From Rhizobium tumorigenes (lineage in GTDB: Bacteria > Pseudomonadota > Alphaproteobacteria > Rhizobiales > Rhizobiaceae): DNA of 64,000 nucleotides. Below the pieces are notes generated by a model that was not told the DNA's origin, did no database searches, and worked only from the letters and a program-made list of their open reading frames with translations. Within the stretch, counting starts at the first letter, position 1, and every line of letters starts with the position of its first letter. Shown here piece after piece: positions 1-9,194 of the stretch. The stretch spans positions 186,001-250,000 of the forward strand of contig NZ_CP117255.1 in the NCBI RefSeq assembly GCF_003240565.2. Reading direction: 5' to 3'. The position numbers and the translations under genes are program-made.

Positions 1-1014
1 TACAACGATCTTAGCGATGCCGATCTCGTCATCGAGGCCGTGTTCGAAGACCGCGATGTCAAGAAAGCGGTGATCGAGGCCGTCGAGTCGGTGCTGCCGG
101 AGACGGCGATCTTTGCCTCCAACACCTCGACGCTGCCGATCTCGGGATTGGCGGAAAACTCGAGGCGCAAGGCCACTTTCATCGGCATCCACTTCTTCTC
201 TCCAGTGGAAAAGATGATGCTGACCGAGGTCATCATGGGCAAGGAGACCGGCGACCGTGCACTGGCCGTGGCGCTGGATTTCGTCGCCGCCATCAGGAAG
301 ACGCCTATCGTCGTCAACGACACTCGTGGCTTCTACGTCAACCGCTGTGTCTTCCGTTACATCCACGAGGCCTACGACATGCTGATCGAAGGCGTGCCGC
401 CGGCCATGATCGAGAATGCCGCCAAGATGGCCGGGATGCCCGTCGGCCCGCTGTCGCTGAACGACGAGGTGGCCATCGATCTCAGCCAGAAGATCCTGAA
501 GGCAACGGTCGCGGATCTCGGGCCTGCCGCCGTCGATCCCGGGCACATCGAACTTATCGACCGGATGGTCGACGAACTCGACCGTCGCGGCCGTAAGAAC
601 GGGCGCGGTTTCTACGACTATCCTGCCAAACCGGCCAAGAAGACGCTTTGGCCCGGCCTTAAGGAATTTTTCTCCCAGAAGAGGCCCGAGGATGTGGATG
701 TCCGTGTCCTGAAGCAGCGCCTTCTGGTGACCATTGCGCTCGAAGCTGCTCGGACGATGGAAGAGGGAATCGTCACCGACCCCCGCGAGGCCGATGTCGG
801 CTCCATCCTCGGATTTGGATTTGCGCCCTACACAGGCGGCACGCTGTCCTACATCGATGGAATGGGAGCGAAGGTGTTCGTTGAGCTTTGCGAGAAGCTG
901 GCGGCTAAATACGGCGACCAATTCAGGCCGACGCCACTGCTAATCGAGATGGCCGCGAAGGGAGAAACGTTCTACGGACGCTTCGATCCGTACAGGGTAG
1001 ACGAGGCAGCATGA
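1..1014 (+). CDS. fadB: 3-hydroxyacyl-CoA dehydrogenase, FadB/FadJ type (5' end missing)
   Basis: This is the C-terminal part of a fatty-acid beta-oxidation multifunctional protein. The reading frame is open from base 1, so the gene begins upstream of the window and the GTG at 40 is not a real start. The first visible residues (DADLVIEAVFED) are the end of the Rossmann NAD-binding fold. They are followed by the family signature SNTSTLPISGLA and by GIHFFSPVEKM, which holds the catalytic His of 3-hydroxyacyl-CoA dehydrogenases. The rest (about residues 95-330 of the visible part) is the helical C-terminal dehydrogenase domain, duplicated as in FadB. Any N-terminal enoyl-CoA hydratase half lies outside the window. 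It would act in the cytoplasm on L-3-hydroxyacyl-CoA, normally with a FadA thiolase. The next gene downstream is on the other strand, so it is probably last in its operon. Confidence 0.9.
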   Translation, partial: YNDLSDADLVIEAVFEDRDVKKAVIEAVESVLPETAIFASNTSTLPISGLAENSRRKATFIGIHFFSPVEKMMLTEVIMGKETGDRALAVALDFVAAIRKTPIVVNDTRGFYVNRCVFRYIHEAYDMLIEGVPPAMIENAAKMAGMPVGPLSLNDEVAIDLSQKILKATVADLGPAAVDPGHIELIDRMVDELDRRGRKNGRGFYDYPAKPAKKTLWPGLKEFFSQKRPEDVDVRVLKQRLLVTIALEAARTMEEGIVTDPREADVGSILGFGFAPYTGGTLSYIDGMGAKVFVELCEKLAAKYGDQFRPTPLLIEMAAKGETFYGRFDPYRVDEAA

Positions 1015-1117
1015 AATTAGACTGGCTGACGATCACCAGAACGAGATGAAAGGTGAAAATCGGCGGCTTCACCGTTCTTGCACGTCGCGCGGCTCCGTGC
1101 CGGCACTCGTTGGCAAA

Positions 1118-1210
1118 TCAGAGACTGCTCCACACGATAAGCCCGATGGCTGCCCAGATGCAGGCCGATAGCTCGAACGCTATGACGTATGCTTTTGCAC
1201 GATCGCTCAT
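1118..1210 (-). CDS. 30-residue predicted single-pass membrane protein
   Basis: This is a very short reading frame with good start signals. The ATG is preceded by GGAGGATTTC, giving a strong Shine-Dalgarno at normal spacing. The peptide starts MSDRAKAYVIAFELSACIWA, has a polar N-terminus of about six residues and then an almost uninterrupted hydrophobic stretch ending WSSL, consistent with one transmembrane helix. No family is recognised and no function is assigned. It lies alone between the fadB-type gene and the Gly/Ser-rich secreted protein gene, oriented away from both coding starts. The support is the ribosome-binding site plus a coherent membrane segment; conservation was not tested. 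Confidence 0.45.
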   Translation of the reverse strand: MSDRAKAYVIAFELSACIWAAIGLIVWSSL

Positions 1211-1337
1211 GAAATCCTCCGCTGCATGGTCTCCCAACCACGTATATTATTTAGTTCGATATTCCGCAGAAAGTCAAACCAACTTTGTCAATTTTGCGAC
1301 AATTACGTGCAGTCGGCCTGACGTCCAAAATAGGAAA

Positions 1338-1360
1338 CAGCCCCGCGTAGTTCGGGGCTG
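1338..1360 (-). terminator. Rho-independent terminator for the minus-strand gene at 1392-1733
   Basis: CAGCCCCG and CGGGGCTG form an 8-bp stem around a 7-nt loop. On the minus strand the stem is followed by TTTCCTATTTT. It lies about 30 nt after the stop of the Gly/Ser/Thr-rich protein gene. Confidence 0.65.
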
Positions 1361-1391
1361 TCGGTCTCGGGGCTGATCAGCCAGTATAAGA

Positions 1392-1733
1392 TTACTGGCA
1401 GTTCGAGGCCTGCGCGCTGTCAGAGTCGGACTTCATATTCGTTGTATTTTTGTTGGTTTTTGTCGCATTGCAATCCTGCGACTTGCCGTCGCCGTTTGTG
1501 CCAGTGTTGTTGGTGCCAGTGCCGTTAGTCGTGCCGCCGTTGGTACCACTGGTTCCGGTATTTGAGCCGGGCGTTCCGTTGCTGGTGCCGTTGCCCGTGC
1601 TGTCGCCGCCTGAACTGGAACCGGAGGCGCCGGATGTTCCGGAGCTGCTGCCTGGGCTACCGGTTCCGGCTGCCATTGCGCTTGTTGCCATTGCGAGCGT
1701 CAGAGCAGTCACTGCCAAGATCTTGGAATACAT
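1392..1733 (-). CDS. Secreted low-complexity Gly/Ser/Thr/Asn-rich protein
   Basis: A 113-residue protein with a clear Sec signal peptide (MYSKILAVTALTLAMATSAMA, cleavage probably after AMA). The mature part is almost entirely G, S, T and N (runs such as GTSNGTPGSNTGTSGTNGG), followed by a more polar tail with two cysteines (QDCNAT and the C-terminal SNCQ) that could pair after export. I chose the internal ATG at 1733 because it begins the signal peptide and is preceded by AGGGAGAT; a longer frame extends upstream but adds no plausible protein. No enzymatic domain is visible. Similar short, disordered secreted proteins are often listed as hypothetical in rhizobia. The function is unknown; it may be a periplasmic or surface-exposed disordered protein. 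Confidence 0.6.
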   Translation of the reverse strand: MYSKILAVTALTLAMATSAMAAGTGSPGSSSGTSGASGSSSGGDSTGNGTSNGTPGSNTGTSGTNGGTTNGTGTNNTGTNGDGKSQDCNATKTNKNTTNMKSDSDSAQASNCQ

Positions 1734-1905
1734 TGGGTATCTCCCTGGTTTGTTTTTGCAGACTACAAACCAGTGTTCGAACAGGTTGTTCCAGGCTATG
1801 TGAAGGATTGCTGATGAAAAGCCATCGCGCGCGCGTTCTGCAACGGTAGGCCTCATCGGCCACCGGCGCCGCTTCGCCAAGATCTTCGTCATCAAACGAA
1901 ATACG

Positions 1906-1941
1906 AGAGGCCGGCCGCCAATGACCTGGCGACCGGCCTCT
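1906..1941 (-). terminator. Strong hairpin between the chemoreceptor pseudogene and the secreted-protein gene
   Basis: AGAGGCCGG at 1906-1914 pairs with CCGGCCTCT at 1933-1941, and the stem continues inward (CGCCA/TGGCG) after one wobble position. It sits about 40 nt past the stop of the minus-strand chemoreceptor gene. The U-tract is weak on both strands (TCGTATTT on minus, TTTCTAATT on plus). Confidence 0.5.
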
Positions 1942-1983
1942 TTCTAATTCGATTGCCGCGTCAGGCTTCGATCCTGGACTGGC

Positions 1984-3934
1984 TCAGAATTCTTCCCAGT
2001 TCTCCGCTGCTGCCGAACTGCCACCTCCGAGGCCGACGGCACCTGCAACCTTGGAAAGCATGCGTCTTGCGGGCGAAGGGACCGGCTTGTGGCTGGCATG
2101 GACCGCTTCCGGTCTGCGCATCGGCGTTGCTTCGCGGCCTCCGCCGACATTGAATTCGGAGATGATCTCGCGCAACCGTTCGACTTCTCCGGCCAGAGCG
2201 GCGCTGGCAGCGGTCGATTCTTCGACCATGGCGGCATTCTGCTGGGTCACTTGGTCCATCTGGTTCACCGCGGTGTTGACTTCTGCAAGCCCCACCGACT
2301 GTTCCTTGGCGGATGTGGCGATCGAGTCTAGCTGCGTGTTGATCGCGATCACCTGTTCTTCGATGATCTTCAGGGTTTGTCCGGTTTCCTGCACGAGCTT
2401 GACGCCGTTGCTGACCTCCTCGCCGGAATTGCGGATCAGGCCCTTGATCTCCTTGGCGGCCTGGGCAGACCGCTGTGCGAGTTCGCGGACTTCCTGCGCT
2501 ACAACCGCAAAGCCCTTGCCTGCCTCGCCGGCACGAGCGGCTTCGACGCCCGCATTCAAAGCCAGAAGGTTGGTCTGGAATGCGATCTCGTCGATTACGC
2601 CGATGATGCTCGAGATCTGGTTGGAGGATTGTTCGATGCGCTGCATTGCGACGACCGTGTTGGAAACGACCTCCCCGGAGCGTCGCGCCGACTTGTTGGC
2701 CTCGATCGCCACGTGGCGAGCCTCTTCAGTCCGCTTCGAGGAGTTGGCAACGTTGATGGTGATCTGGTCGAGTGCCGCCGCAGTTTGCTCGAGCGATGCA
2801 GCCTGTTGTTCCGTGCGCCTGGAAAGATCGTCGGCACCCTGGCTGATTTCGCGCGCGCCGTTGTCGATGGATCCGGTTGCAATGGAGACAGACCGCAAGC
2901 TGGTCGACGGCGGCATTGAAGTCCGCACGCAGGCTCTCGAAGTCGCCGGCGAAAGCTTCGTCGAGGCGGAACGTCAGATCTCCGCTCGAGAGGTGCTTGA
3001 GCCCGTCCGCAAGCCCGGAGGTCGCCTGGGCCATTTCCTTGGCTCGCAGGTGGTCTGCCTGTGCAGCCCGGCTGCGTTCAGCCTCGCTGGTGGTGCGGGT
3101 CGATTCTGCATCCCGTTCGAGTTCCTTGGCACGCAGTCCATTGTCCTTGAACACCTGGACGGCCTTGGCCATGGTGCCAACCTCGTCGCGCCGTTCCACG
3201 CCGTCGACGGTTGCTGCGAAGTCGCCATCGGCAAGCACATTCATGGTTTTCGACAATTGCTGGATCGGGGTGACAAGCCAGGACCGGATCGCAAGGAATC
3301 CAAGCACGAGCACCGCGACAAGACCAACGGCGACGATGATGAGGGTCGTCATGATCGTACCGCTCGTGACACTGGTAAGCCGGTCGCTTTCCTTGGAAGA
3401 CGCATCCGCAATGTCAGTGACGAAAGACGAAAATTTCGGAGAGATTGTAGCGAATGCAGGTTGGCACTAGTTCAGGAAAAGTTGCTGTGAAGCAAGCACG
3501 TCGACCGCGCTAGTGGCAGCTCGACCAGAAACAATCGCTGGTGCGCAGTTCGTGGAAAGAATTTGGATGCCTTCCGCTTTCAGTTGGGGCAGCAAAGCGT
3601 TCTCGGGTAACGCAGCGATCGCTTGGTCCATGAATTTGACAAAGCCATCGCTAGCTTCTTTGAGGCTTTTCTCGGAGCGCGCATTGAGCTCGTCCGTATT
3701 CGCCATCAAGATATCGCCGATCGACGCCCGCGCGGTTTGCAAACTGCGGTTGGCTCGGGCCGAATTAAGCGCGGCTGCCGACTCGTGATCCAGCAGCGAA
3801 CTGTAGCCCGTATCGATACTGCTGAGCTGCTGGCCTGAATACAGGGATACACCGATGGCAAAGAGCCCGAAGCCTGCCATGATGAGCAAAAATTTTCCGA
3901 TGATAGATATGTGTTTCACCTGCAACTCCGGCAA
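1984..3934 (-). pseudogene. Methyl-accepting chemotaxis protein, broken by an amber codon and a frameshift
   Basis: Read as one gene this is about 650 codons with standard transmembrane chemoreceptor architecture. It has an N-terminal membrane helix (KFLLIMAGFGLFAIGVSLY), a periplasmic four-helix-type domain, a second membrane helix (TLIIVAVGLVAVLVLGFLAI), HAMP, and the signalling domain with the hairpin-tip signature ([20 protein letters not shown]). It ends in NWEEF, a CheR/CheB-tethering pentapeptide. Two lesions break it. A TAG at 3467-3469 (codon 156) lies in frame with coding sequence on both sides, most simply a changed GAG. A +1 frameshift near 2896 separates FNAAVDQL from RSVSIATGS. 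The total length (1951 nt, 3n+1) fits one inserted base. The two lesions argue for real decay, although sequencing errors cannot be excluded from one sequence. Confidence 0.85.
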
Positions 3935-4817
3935 ATCTGTTTTTCGGGGAGGGGTGCCACGAGCAAATCATTCACTGGGCAGACCGTGAGAAGCGGACGG
4001 TGAGGATGCTGCCGATTTTTAACAGAGGCGCCCTACCCACGAAACCCGCTGACCTCTGCTGGATGACGACTCAGTCATGCATATCAGTCGAATAAAATGT
4101 AGGACATACTTTCTAAGTAATTCTTAATACTAAAGAGGCGACCATGTATCTTTAAAAATTAACAATGAACAGCCGGAATATCTCGGCGAAAAATTGCACT
4201 TTTGCAAGTCGGTGCCATTCCAGCAGTAGAAATAAACGAAATAACGCATGAAAAAGTAAAGCCTGGCTATCTGTTTATACACTAACAGTAATGGTCCCTC
4301 GCAGTTTAAAAGCTCCATGGATCATCGCTTGCTGGAAATCGCGGGTAGCCTGTCGACAATCTGAATGCATTGAGCATCGCTAACGACCGCCGGGAACGAC
4401 CTGAAAGTTGCTGCAATCTTTGATTCGTGACGCTAAGGACGTCATCGCCCAGAGGTGGAGGCGGGGCATTGGATTTTCGGGTTGGCCGGAACCATTCCAG
4501 GTTGAATTTGCATTTTTTTGGGCCGCGCCGGCCACGCCGTTGCCCCATCCAAACGTCGGGCGTGCAAGGCCTTCCGGCATCCGATCAATGCACCCTTATC
4601 AGTAACCGGCTTTCGGCGGTGAGACTTTGCACTCGCCGTGGCTTGAAACAGCGACGGAGGTCGGATATAAACGTCGCCATCGATCTTGCTAGATGAACTT
4701 TGTTGCGGCCATTCCAGCCGTTGCTGGCGAACTTCCCTTCAAAATCGGTTTTCACCGCGATCCGGGCGTTTTCCGGGTTGCGTTCTTCTCTACTCGCGAT
4801 TCGAAAAGGATATCGTT
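3935..4817. other. Non-coding stretch of about 880 bases upstream of cspA
   Basis: I see no convincing gene. The part around 4080-4330 is visibly richer in A and T than its surroundings and lies between the start of the broken chemoreceptor and cspA. Small open frames on both strands (for example 4306-4548 minus) are basic, low-quality and lack start signals. The last 150 bases probably hold the cspA promoter and a long untranslated leader, as is usual for cold-shock genes. Confidence 0.5.
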
Positions 4818-5027
4818 ATGGCATCAGGTACAGTTAAGTGGTTCAACGCAACCAAGGGCTTCGGCTTCATTCAGCCTGACGACGGCGCAGCCGACGTTTT
4901 CGTACACATCTCGGCCGTTGAACGCGCCGGCATGCGCGAACTCCAGGAAGGTCAGAAGATCTCCTACGAGCTCGTTGCTGATAAGCGTTCGGGCAAGATG
5001 TCTGCAGACCGCCTTCAGGCAGCCTAA
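4818..5027 (+). CDS. cspA: Cold-shock protein, CspA family
   Basis: A 69-residue single cold-shock domain protein that binds single-stranded RNA or DNA and acts as an RNA chaperone in the cytoplasm. Both nucleic-acid-binding motifs are present: RNP1 as KGFGFI and RNP2 as VFVHI, after the family start [14 protein letters not shown]. The length is exactly that of rhizobial CspA. The ATG at 4818 is preceded by AAAAGGA at 4804-4810; a longer in-frame extension upstream does not match the family. It is a monocistronic gene closed by a strong terminator at 5081. Several csp paralogues usually occur per rhizobial genome, so the symbol is only a family name. Confidence 0.95.
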   Translation: MASGTVKWFNATKGFGFIQPDDGAADVFVHISAVERAGMRELQEGQKISYELVADKRSGKMSADRLQAA

Positions 5028-5080
5028 GACATTTTCGTTACGGGCGGCAGGCTCTGCCGGCGCCCGTGACGACAGACTGG

Positions 5081-5107
5081 AAAGGCCGGGCTTAGTCCCG
5101 GCCTTTT
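5081..5107 (+). terminator. Rho-independent terminator of cspA
   Basis: AAAGGCCGGG at 5081-5090, loop CTTAGT, and CCCGGCCTTT give a perfect 10-bp stem followed by a T run. It lies 54 bases after the cspA stop codon. The A-rich left arm could also let it serve the convergent ompW-like gene. Confidence 0.9.
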
Positions 5108-5142
5108 TGCGTTTGGTAGGTCCCGGTGGCGATGCTTCTCTT

Positions 5143-5811
5143 TCAGAAGCGGTAGCTGATGCCGGTGCCGATCATGAGAGGATCGAGGTTGGCCTTGCCG
5201 CTGACATGGCTTCCTCCAACCGTCGCGTCGAAGTCTGGCCGCAGGATCAGTTTCTTGACATCGACGTTCAGGCCCCAGTGTTGGTCCAGCATGTAGTCGA
5301 ACCCTGCCTGGAAGGCGACGCCAAACGTGTTCTTGACATCGAGGCTGTCGGCGCTGTTGCCGGACTGGTTATAGAACATCGTGTAGTTAATGCCGGCGCC
5401 GACATAGGGGCGAAACGCGCCGAGGCTGGTGACGTGGTACTGCAGCGTCAGGGTCGGTGGCAGCATCCAGGTCTTGCCGATATTGCCGAGGCTGGAAATC
5501 GATCCCTCGCCGTGGACTGTCGATTTGGTGGTGCCGAGGATCAGTTCCACGGCAATGTTGTCGTTGAAGAAATAGGACACGTCCAGTTCCGGGATAACGG
5601 TGTTGGAAAACGACAGCCCGGAGCCATCGATACCGTCGACCCGGCCTGAATCGCGTGGAATGACGCCAAGCGCCCTCAGCCGGATCTGCCAAGGGCTTTG
5701 CGCCTGCAGGGATGTCGACGAATCTGTGGTGGTGTCGGCTGCACCGGCCGATGTCGCCACTGCCAGCATTCCAGCAGCCAACAATATCCTGATCGGTTTA
5801 TAAAATTTCAT
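5143..5811 (-). CDS. ompW: OmpW-family outer-membrane beta-barrel protein
   Basis: A 222-residue outer-membrane protein. It begins with a Sec signal peptide (MKFYKPIRILLAAGMLAVAT...AGA) and ends in the outer-membrane targeting signature ISYRF with a terminal Phe. Family features of OmpW are visible: WQIRLRALGVIPRD after the signal, alternating barrel strands, PPTLTLQYH in the middle and the RPYVGAGINYT strand. OmpW proteins form 8-stranded barrels with a hydrophobic channel for small molecules. The start at 5811 was chosen because it begins the signal peptide and has AAGGACG upstream; a 39-residue upstream extension is not protein-like. It is convergent with cspA and alone on its strand. Confidence 0.9.
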   Translation of the reverse strand: MKFYKPIRILLAAGMLAVATSAGAADTTTDSSTSLQAQSPWQIRLRALGVIPRDSGRVDGIDGSGLSFSNTVIPELDVSYFFNDNIAVELILGTTKSTVHGEGSISSLGNIGKTWMLPPTLTLQYHVTSLGAFRPYVGAGINYTMFYNQSGNSADSLDVKNTFGVAFQAGFDYMLDQHWGLNVDVKKLILRPDFDATVGGSHVSGKANLDPLMIGTGISYRF

Positions 5812-6093
5812 GGATCTACGTCCTTCGTGAGCGGAATTGCTTCCTGAAGGGCAATCATCGCGCGCTGGCGGGAGGCCGAGTTTGAGCGAGATCAAACGAG
5901 CGTCCCGAGTATTGCTAGGAATTACCATTCTGCGCCAAGCTGTCGCATTTGCGCCACAGTTGGATGGGGCTCAGGCTGCCTGAGGTGCTGCACACCATTC
6001 TCCCGGTTGCAGAATGACTATTGAATTCGGTCGCAAAAGATGTTGCTAATCAAACCGGTATCAACGTGCTGCCAATCCTAAAGGGGGGCGTCC

Positions 6094-6528
6094 ATGCTCA
6101 ATGAATTCAAATCTTTCATCGCCCGTGGCAACGTCATGGACCTTGCCGTTGGCGTGATCATCGGCGGCGCATTCGGCGGCATCGTCAAATCGCTGGTGGA
6201 CGACATCATTATGCCGGTCGTCGGCGCGGTTTTCGGGGGCTTCGATTTCTCGAACTATTTCGTCGGCCTTTCGAGTGCGGTCAATGCGCCGACACTGGCA
6301 GCCGCCCGCGCGCAAGGCGCAGTCTTTGCATACGGCAACTTCATCACAGTGCTCATCAATTTCCTGATCCTTGCCTGGATCATTTTCATGATGGTCAAGG
6401 GCGTCAACGCGTTGCGCCGGCAGGTGGAGCGCAAGGAAGAAACGACGACAGCCGCAGCGCCTCCGCCAGCCGACGTCGCTCTTCTGACCGAGATCCGCGA
6501 CCTGCTCGCCAGCCGCACCGCCTTGTAA
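6094..6528 (+). CDS. mscL: Large-conductance mechanosensitive channel MscL
   Basis: A 144-residue MscL, which forms a homopentameric inner-membrane pore opening under membrane tension to release osmolytes after hypo-osmotic shock. It shows the N-terminal amphipathic helix and first membrane helix signature ([20 protein letters not shown]), the glycine-rich gate region [10 protein letters not shown], a periplasmic loop, the second membrane helix ([19 protein letters not shown]) and a charged C-terminal helix. The length matches the family. The ATG at 6094 follows AAAGGGGGGCG. Monocistronic by appearance. Confidence 0.96.
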   Translation: MLNEFKSFIARGNVMDLAVGVIIGGAFGGIVKSLVDDIIMPVVGAVFGGFDFSNYFVGLSSAVNAPTLAAARAQGAVFAYGNFITVLINFLILAWIIFMMVKGVNALRRQVERKEETTTAAAPPPADVALLTEIRDLLASRTAL

Positions 6529-6658
6529 TCGTGTTTCCGGACCCTGTCGCATTGCGATGGGGTTCCTTCCATCACTGAAATCGATTGGTCGTCCAAGCAA
6601 AGTCATGGGATTTCCGCGTCGAACTGCCTTATGAAGGCGGCTAACCGGAGACCCCAGC

Positions 6659-7825
6659 ATGTCCATCGTAAACAGCCTCAGCCCGCGCGCGCTTGCAGCC
6701 CCCGAAAGCGGTATCGTCGAAGTCCTCAATTATGCCCGTGGGCGGGACGGTCTGCTGCCGCTCTGGGTCGGCGAGGGTGATCTGTCGACGCCTGATTTCA
6801 TCAACCAGGCCGCCATTGCCTCGCTTGCCGCCGGCGACACCTTCTACACCTGGCAGCGCGGCATCCCGGAATTGCGCCAGGCGCTATCGGATTATTATGC
6901 CCGTCATTTCAACGTGGCGCTCTCTCCCGACAATTTCTACGTCACCGGCTCAGGCATGCAGGCAATCCAGCTCTGCGTCCAGGCGATCACGTCGCCGGGC
7001 GACGAGATGATCTATCTGACCCCGGCCTGGCCGAACATTGCAGCGGCCCTCGAAATCGCCGGCGCACGCTCGGTCGGCGTCCAGCTCGATTTCGAAGGCG
7101 GCAAGTGGGCCCTGGATATCGGCCGCATCGAGGCCGCCATCACGCCGAAAACCAAGGGCCTGTTTCTCAACACGCCCTCCAACCCCACCGGCTGGACTGC
7201 GAGCCGTGAGGATCTGATCACGATCCTTGCACTCGCCCGCAAGCACGGTCTCTGGATCATGGCTGACGAGATCTACGCGCGTTTCTACTACGCAGGCGGT
7301 CGCGCGCCGTCGCTGCTCGATATCAGGCAGCCGGATGATCGCATCCTGTTTGTCAATTCCTTCTCCAAGAACTGGTCGATGACCGGTTGGCGCATCGGCT
7401 GGATCGTTGCGCCGCCGGAAACCGGGCAAGTTCTTGAGAACCTCGTGCAATACTCGACGTCAGGCGTTGCTCACTTCATGCAGATGGGGGCGGTGGCCGC
7501 CCTAAACGCCGGCGACGAGTTCGTGGAGAGCAACATCGAGAAGGCGACGCTGTCGCGCGATATCCTCTGCGAGGCACTGGTTTCCACCAACCGCGTCGAG
7601 ACGCTGAAGCCCGACGGCGCGCTATATGCTTTCCTCAAGATCGACGGCATCACCGACAGTCGCCAGGCAGCGCTCGATATCGTCGACAAGACCGGCGTCG
7701 GCCTGGCCCCGGGAACGGCATTTGGCGCCGGCGGAGAACTGTTCCTGCGCGCCTGTTTCCTGCGTGATCCCCGACAGATCACCGACGCCGCAGAGCGGTT
7801 GAGCAAGTATATCCTCAGCCTCTGA
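6659..7825 (+). CDS. Pyridoxal-phosphate-dependent aminotransferase, class I/II
   Basis: A 388-residue fold-type I aminotransferase. The PLP-binding lysine is K237 in SFSKNWSMTGWRIGW. Other family marks are NTPSNPTGW (substrate/PLP contact), MADEIYARFYY (the conserved Asp and Tyr that hold the cofactor) and a C-terminal RACFLRDP carrying the Arg that binds the substrate carboxylate. This fits the aspartate/aromatic/alanine aminotransferase group; the exact amino acid cannot be read from the sequence. The ATG at 6659 follows CCGGAGACCCC. The gene stands alone between mscL and galE with about 130 and 200 bases on its sides. Confidence 0.9.
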   Translation: MSIVNSLSPRALAAPESGIVEVLNYARGRDGLLPLWVGEGDLSTPDFINQAAIASLAAGDTFYTWQRGIPELRQALSDYYARHFNVALSPDNFYVTGSGMQAIQLCVQAITSPGDEMIYLTPAWPNIAAALEIAGARSVGVQLDFEGGKWALDIGRIEAAITPKTKGLFLNTPSNPTGWTASREDLITILALARKHGLWIMADEIYARFYYAGGRAPSLLDIRQPDDRILFVNSFSKNWSMTGWRIGWIVAPPETGQVLENLVQYSTSGVAHFMQMGAVAALNAGDEFVESNIEKATLSRDILCEALVSTNRVETLKPDGALYAFLKIDGITDSRQAALDIVDKTGVGLAPGTAFGAGGELFLRACFLRDPRQITDAAERLSKYILSL

Positions 7826-8033
7826 CCGGCGCCCGAAAGTGTCCACACTCCCTGTAAGCGTTCAGGAATTTGTTGTTCCGCGCAAAGTCGCTAGAAGCCT
7901 GTCGATATCATCAAGACATTGCTAACTATGCCACCATTCTCCCGTCCTTAAAGTTGTGGAAAGGCGGATTGATAATCAAATATCAAATGACGCGAGCCAA
8001 TGCTCCCGCGATGAAAAGCCAGGGATGCAAGAC

Positions 8034-9065
8034 ATGGCGATATTGGTAACGGGCGGTGCCGGCTATATCGGCAGCCATATGGTCTGGACCTTGCTGGATG
8101 CCGGCGAGGATGTGGTGGTGATCGACAGACTGTCGACCGGCTTCCGCTGGGCTGTGGCACCGGCTGCGCGTTTTTACCTGGGCGATGCAGCCGACGAGAG
8201 CGTGCTGCAAAAGATCTTTGCCGAAAACGATATCGAAGCGATCGTCCATTTTGCCGGCTCGGCCATTGTTTCCTCCTCGATCACGGATCCGCTCGCCTAC
8301 TACGAGAACAACACCGGCAAGACGCGGGTGCTGATGAGCGCTGCCGTCAGGGCAGGGGTCCGCCATTTCGTCTTCTCCTCCACGGCCGCCGTCTACGGGC
8401 CGCAGCCAACGGGCGAACCAGTGCCTGAAACTGCATCGCTCAATCCAGAGACCCCTTACGGGCTCTCCAAGCTGATGTCGGAGTACATGCTGCGCGATGC
8501 CGCTGCTGCCTACGATTTCCGCTATGTCGCACTGCGCTATTTCAACGTCGCCGGAGCCGATCCGGAAGGCCGCACCGGCCAGTCGACGGAAGGCGCCACG
8601 CATCTCGTCAAGGTGGCCTGCGAGGCAGCTCTCGGCCGGCGCCCGACTGTCGATATCTATGGCACCGACTATCCGACCCATGACGGCACCGGCGTGCGCG
8701 ACTACATTCATGTCAGCGATCTCGCCGAGGCGCACCTGAAGGCCCTGCAGCACCTAAGGGCAGGCGGGCCGTCGCTGGTTGCCAATTGCGGCTATGGCAT
8801 GGGCTATTCCGTCCTCGACGTGCTCAACATGGTGACGCGGGTCCACGGACGCGCCTTCCGGATAAACCACGCGCCGCGCCGGCCGGGCGATGCAGCCTGC
8901 GTCGTTGCCGATGCAAGCTTCGCCCGCGATGTGCTCGGCTGGACGCCACGGCGCAACTGCATGGAAACCATCGTACGCTCCTCGCTCGCCTGGGAAAATC
9001 ATCTGGCTCAGCGCCGCGAGGCCGACCGGTTCACGACCCCAGCCCCCGTCGCCGCCGTCTGCTGA
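8034..9065 (+). CDS. galE: UDP-glucose 4-epimerase
   Basis: A 343-residue short-chain-dehydrogenase-type epimerase interconverting UDP-glucose and UDP-galactose. In rhizobia the ExoB/GalE enzymes supply galactose for exopolysaccharide and LPS. Seen: NAD-binding TGGAGYIGS at the N-terminus, HFAGSAIV, the catalytic Ser in SSTAAVYG, the YxxxK pair in TPYGLSK, RYFNVAGAD and DGTGVRDYIHV. I chose the ATG at 8034 because it begins directly before the first strand (MAILVTGG) and has AGGG 9 nt upstream; a GTG at 7956 would add 26 residues unlike the family. The C-terminal 20 residues are unusual for GalE. It is not next to other sugar genes here. Confidence 0.92.
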   Translation: MAILVTGGAGYIGSHMVWTLLDAGEDVVVIDRLSTGFRWAVAPAARFYLGDAADESVLQKIFAENDIEAIVHFAGSAIVSSSITDPLAYYENNTGKTRVLMSAAVRAGVRHFVFSSTAAVYGPQPTGEPVPETASLNPETPYGLSKLMSEYMLRDAAAAYDFRYVALRYFNVAGADPEGRTGQSTEGATHLVKVACEAALGRRPTVDIYGTDYPTHDGTGVRDYIHVSDLAEAHLKALQHLRAGGPSLVANCGYGMGYSVLDVLNMVTRVHGRAFRINHAPRRPGDAACVVADASFARDVLGWTPRRNCMETIVRSSLAWENHLAQRREADRFTTPAPVAAVC

Positions 9066-9194
9066 CATCGCAACGGCATAAAGGCGCGCGTGCGCCTGTC
9101 GCCGTACTTGTCGATCCCGCGTCTTATTCTCAGATGCCGCTGGACAGACCGGTAGAGGGTGCCCATCTCCTTCGCAAAGGGGCGGAGTTCGGCA

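Noticed and set aside
2051..3490. A 479-codon plus-strand frame across the broken chemoreceptor
   Set aside because: It has no family resemblance and is the complement of clear receptor sequence.
3467..3934. Treating the N-terminal 155 codons of the chemoreceptor as a separate small gene
   Set aside because: The same frame continues after the TAG with the expected receptor sequence and second membrane helix, so this is one broken gene.
4306..4548. An 80-codon basic minus-strand frame before cspA
   Set aside because: No start signal or family pattern and unusual composition.
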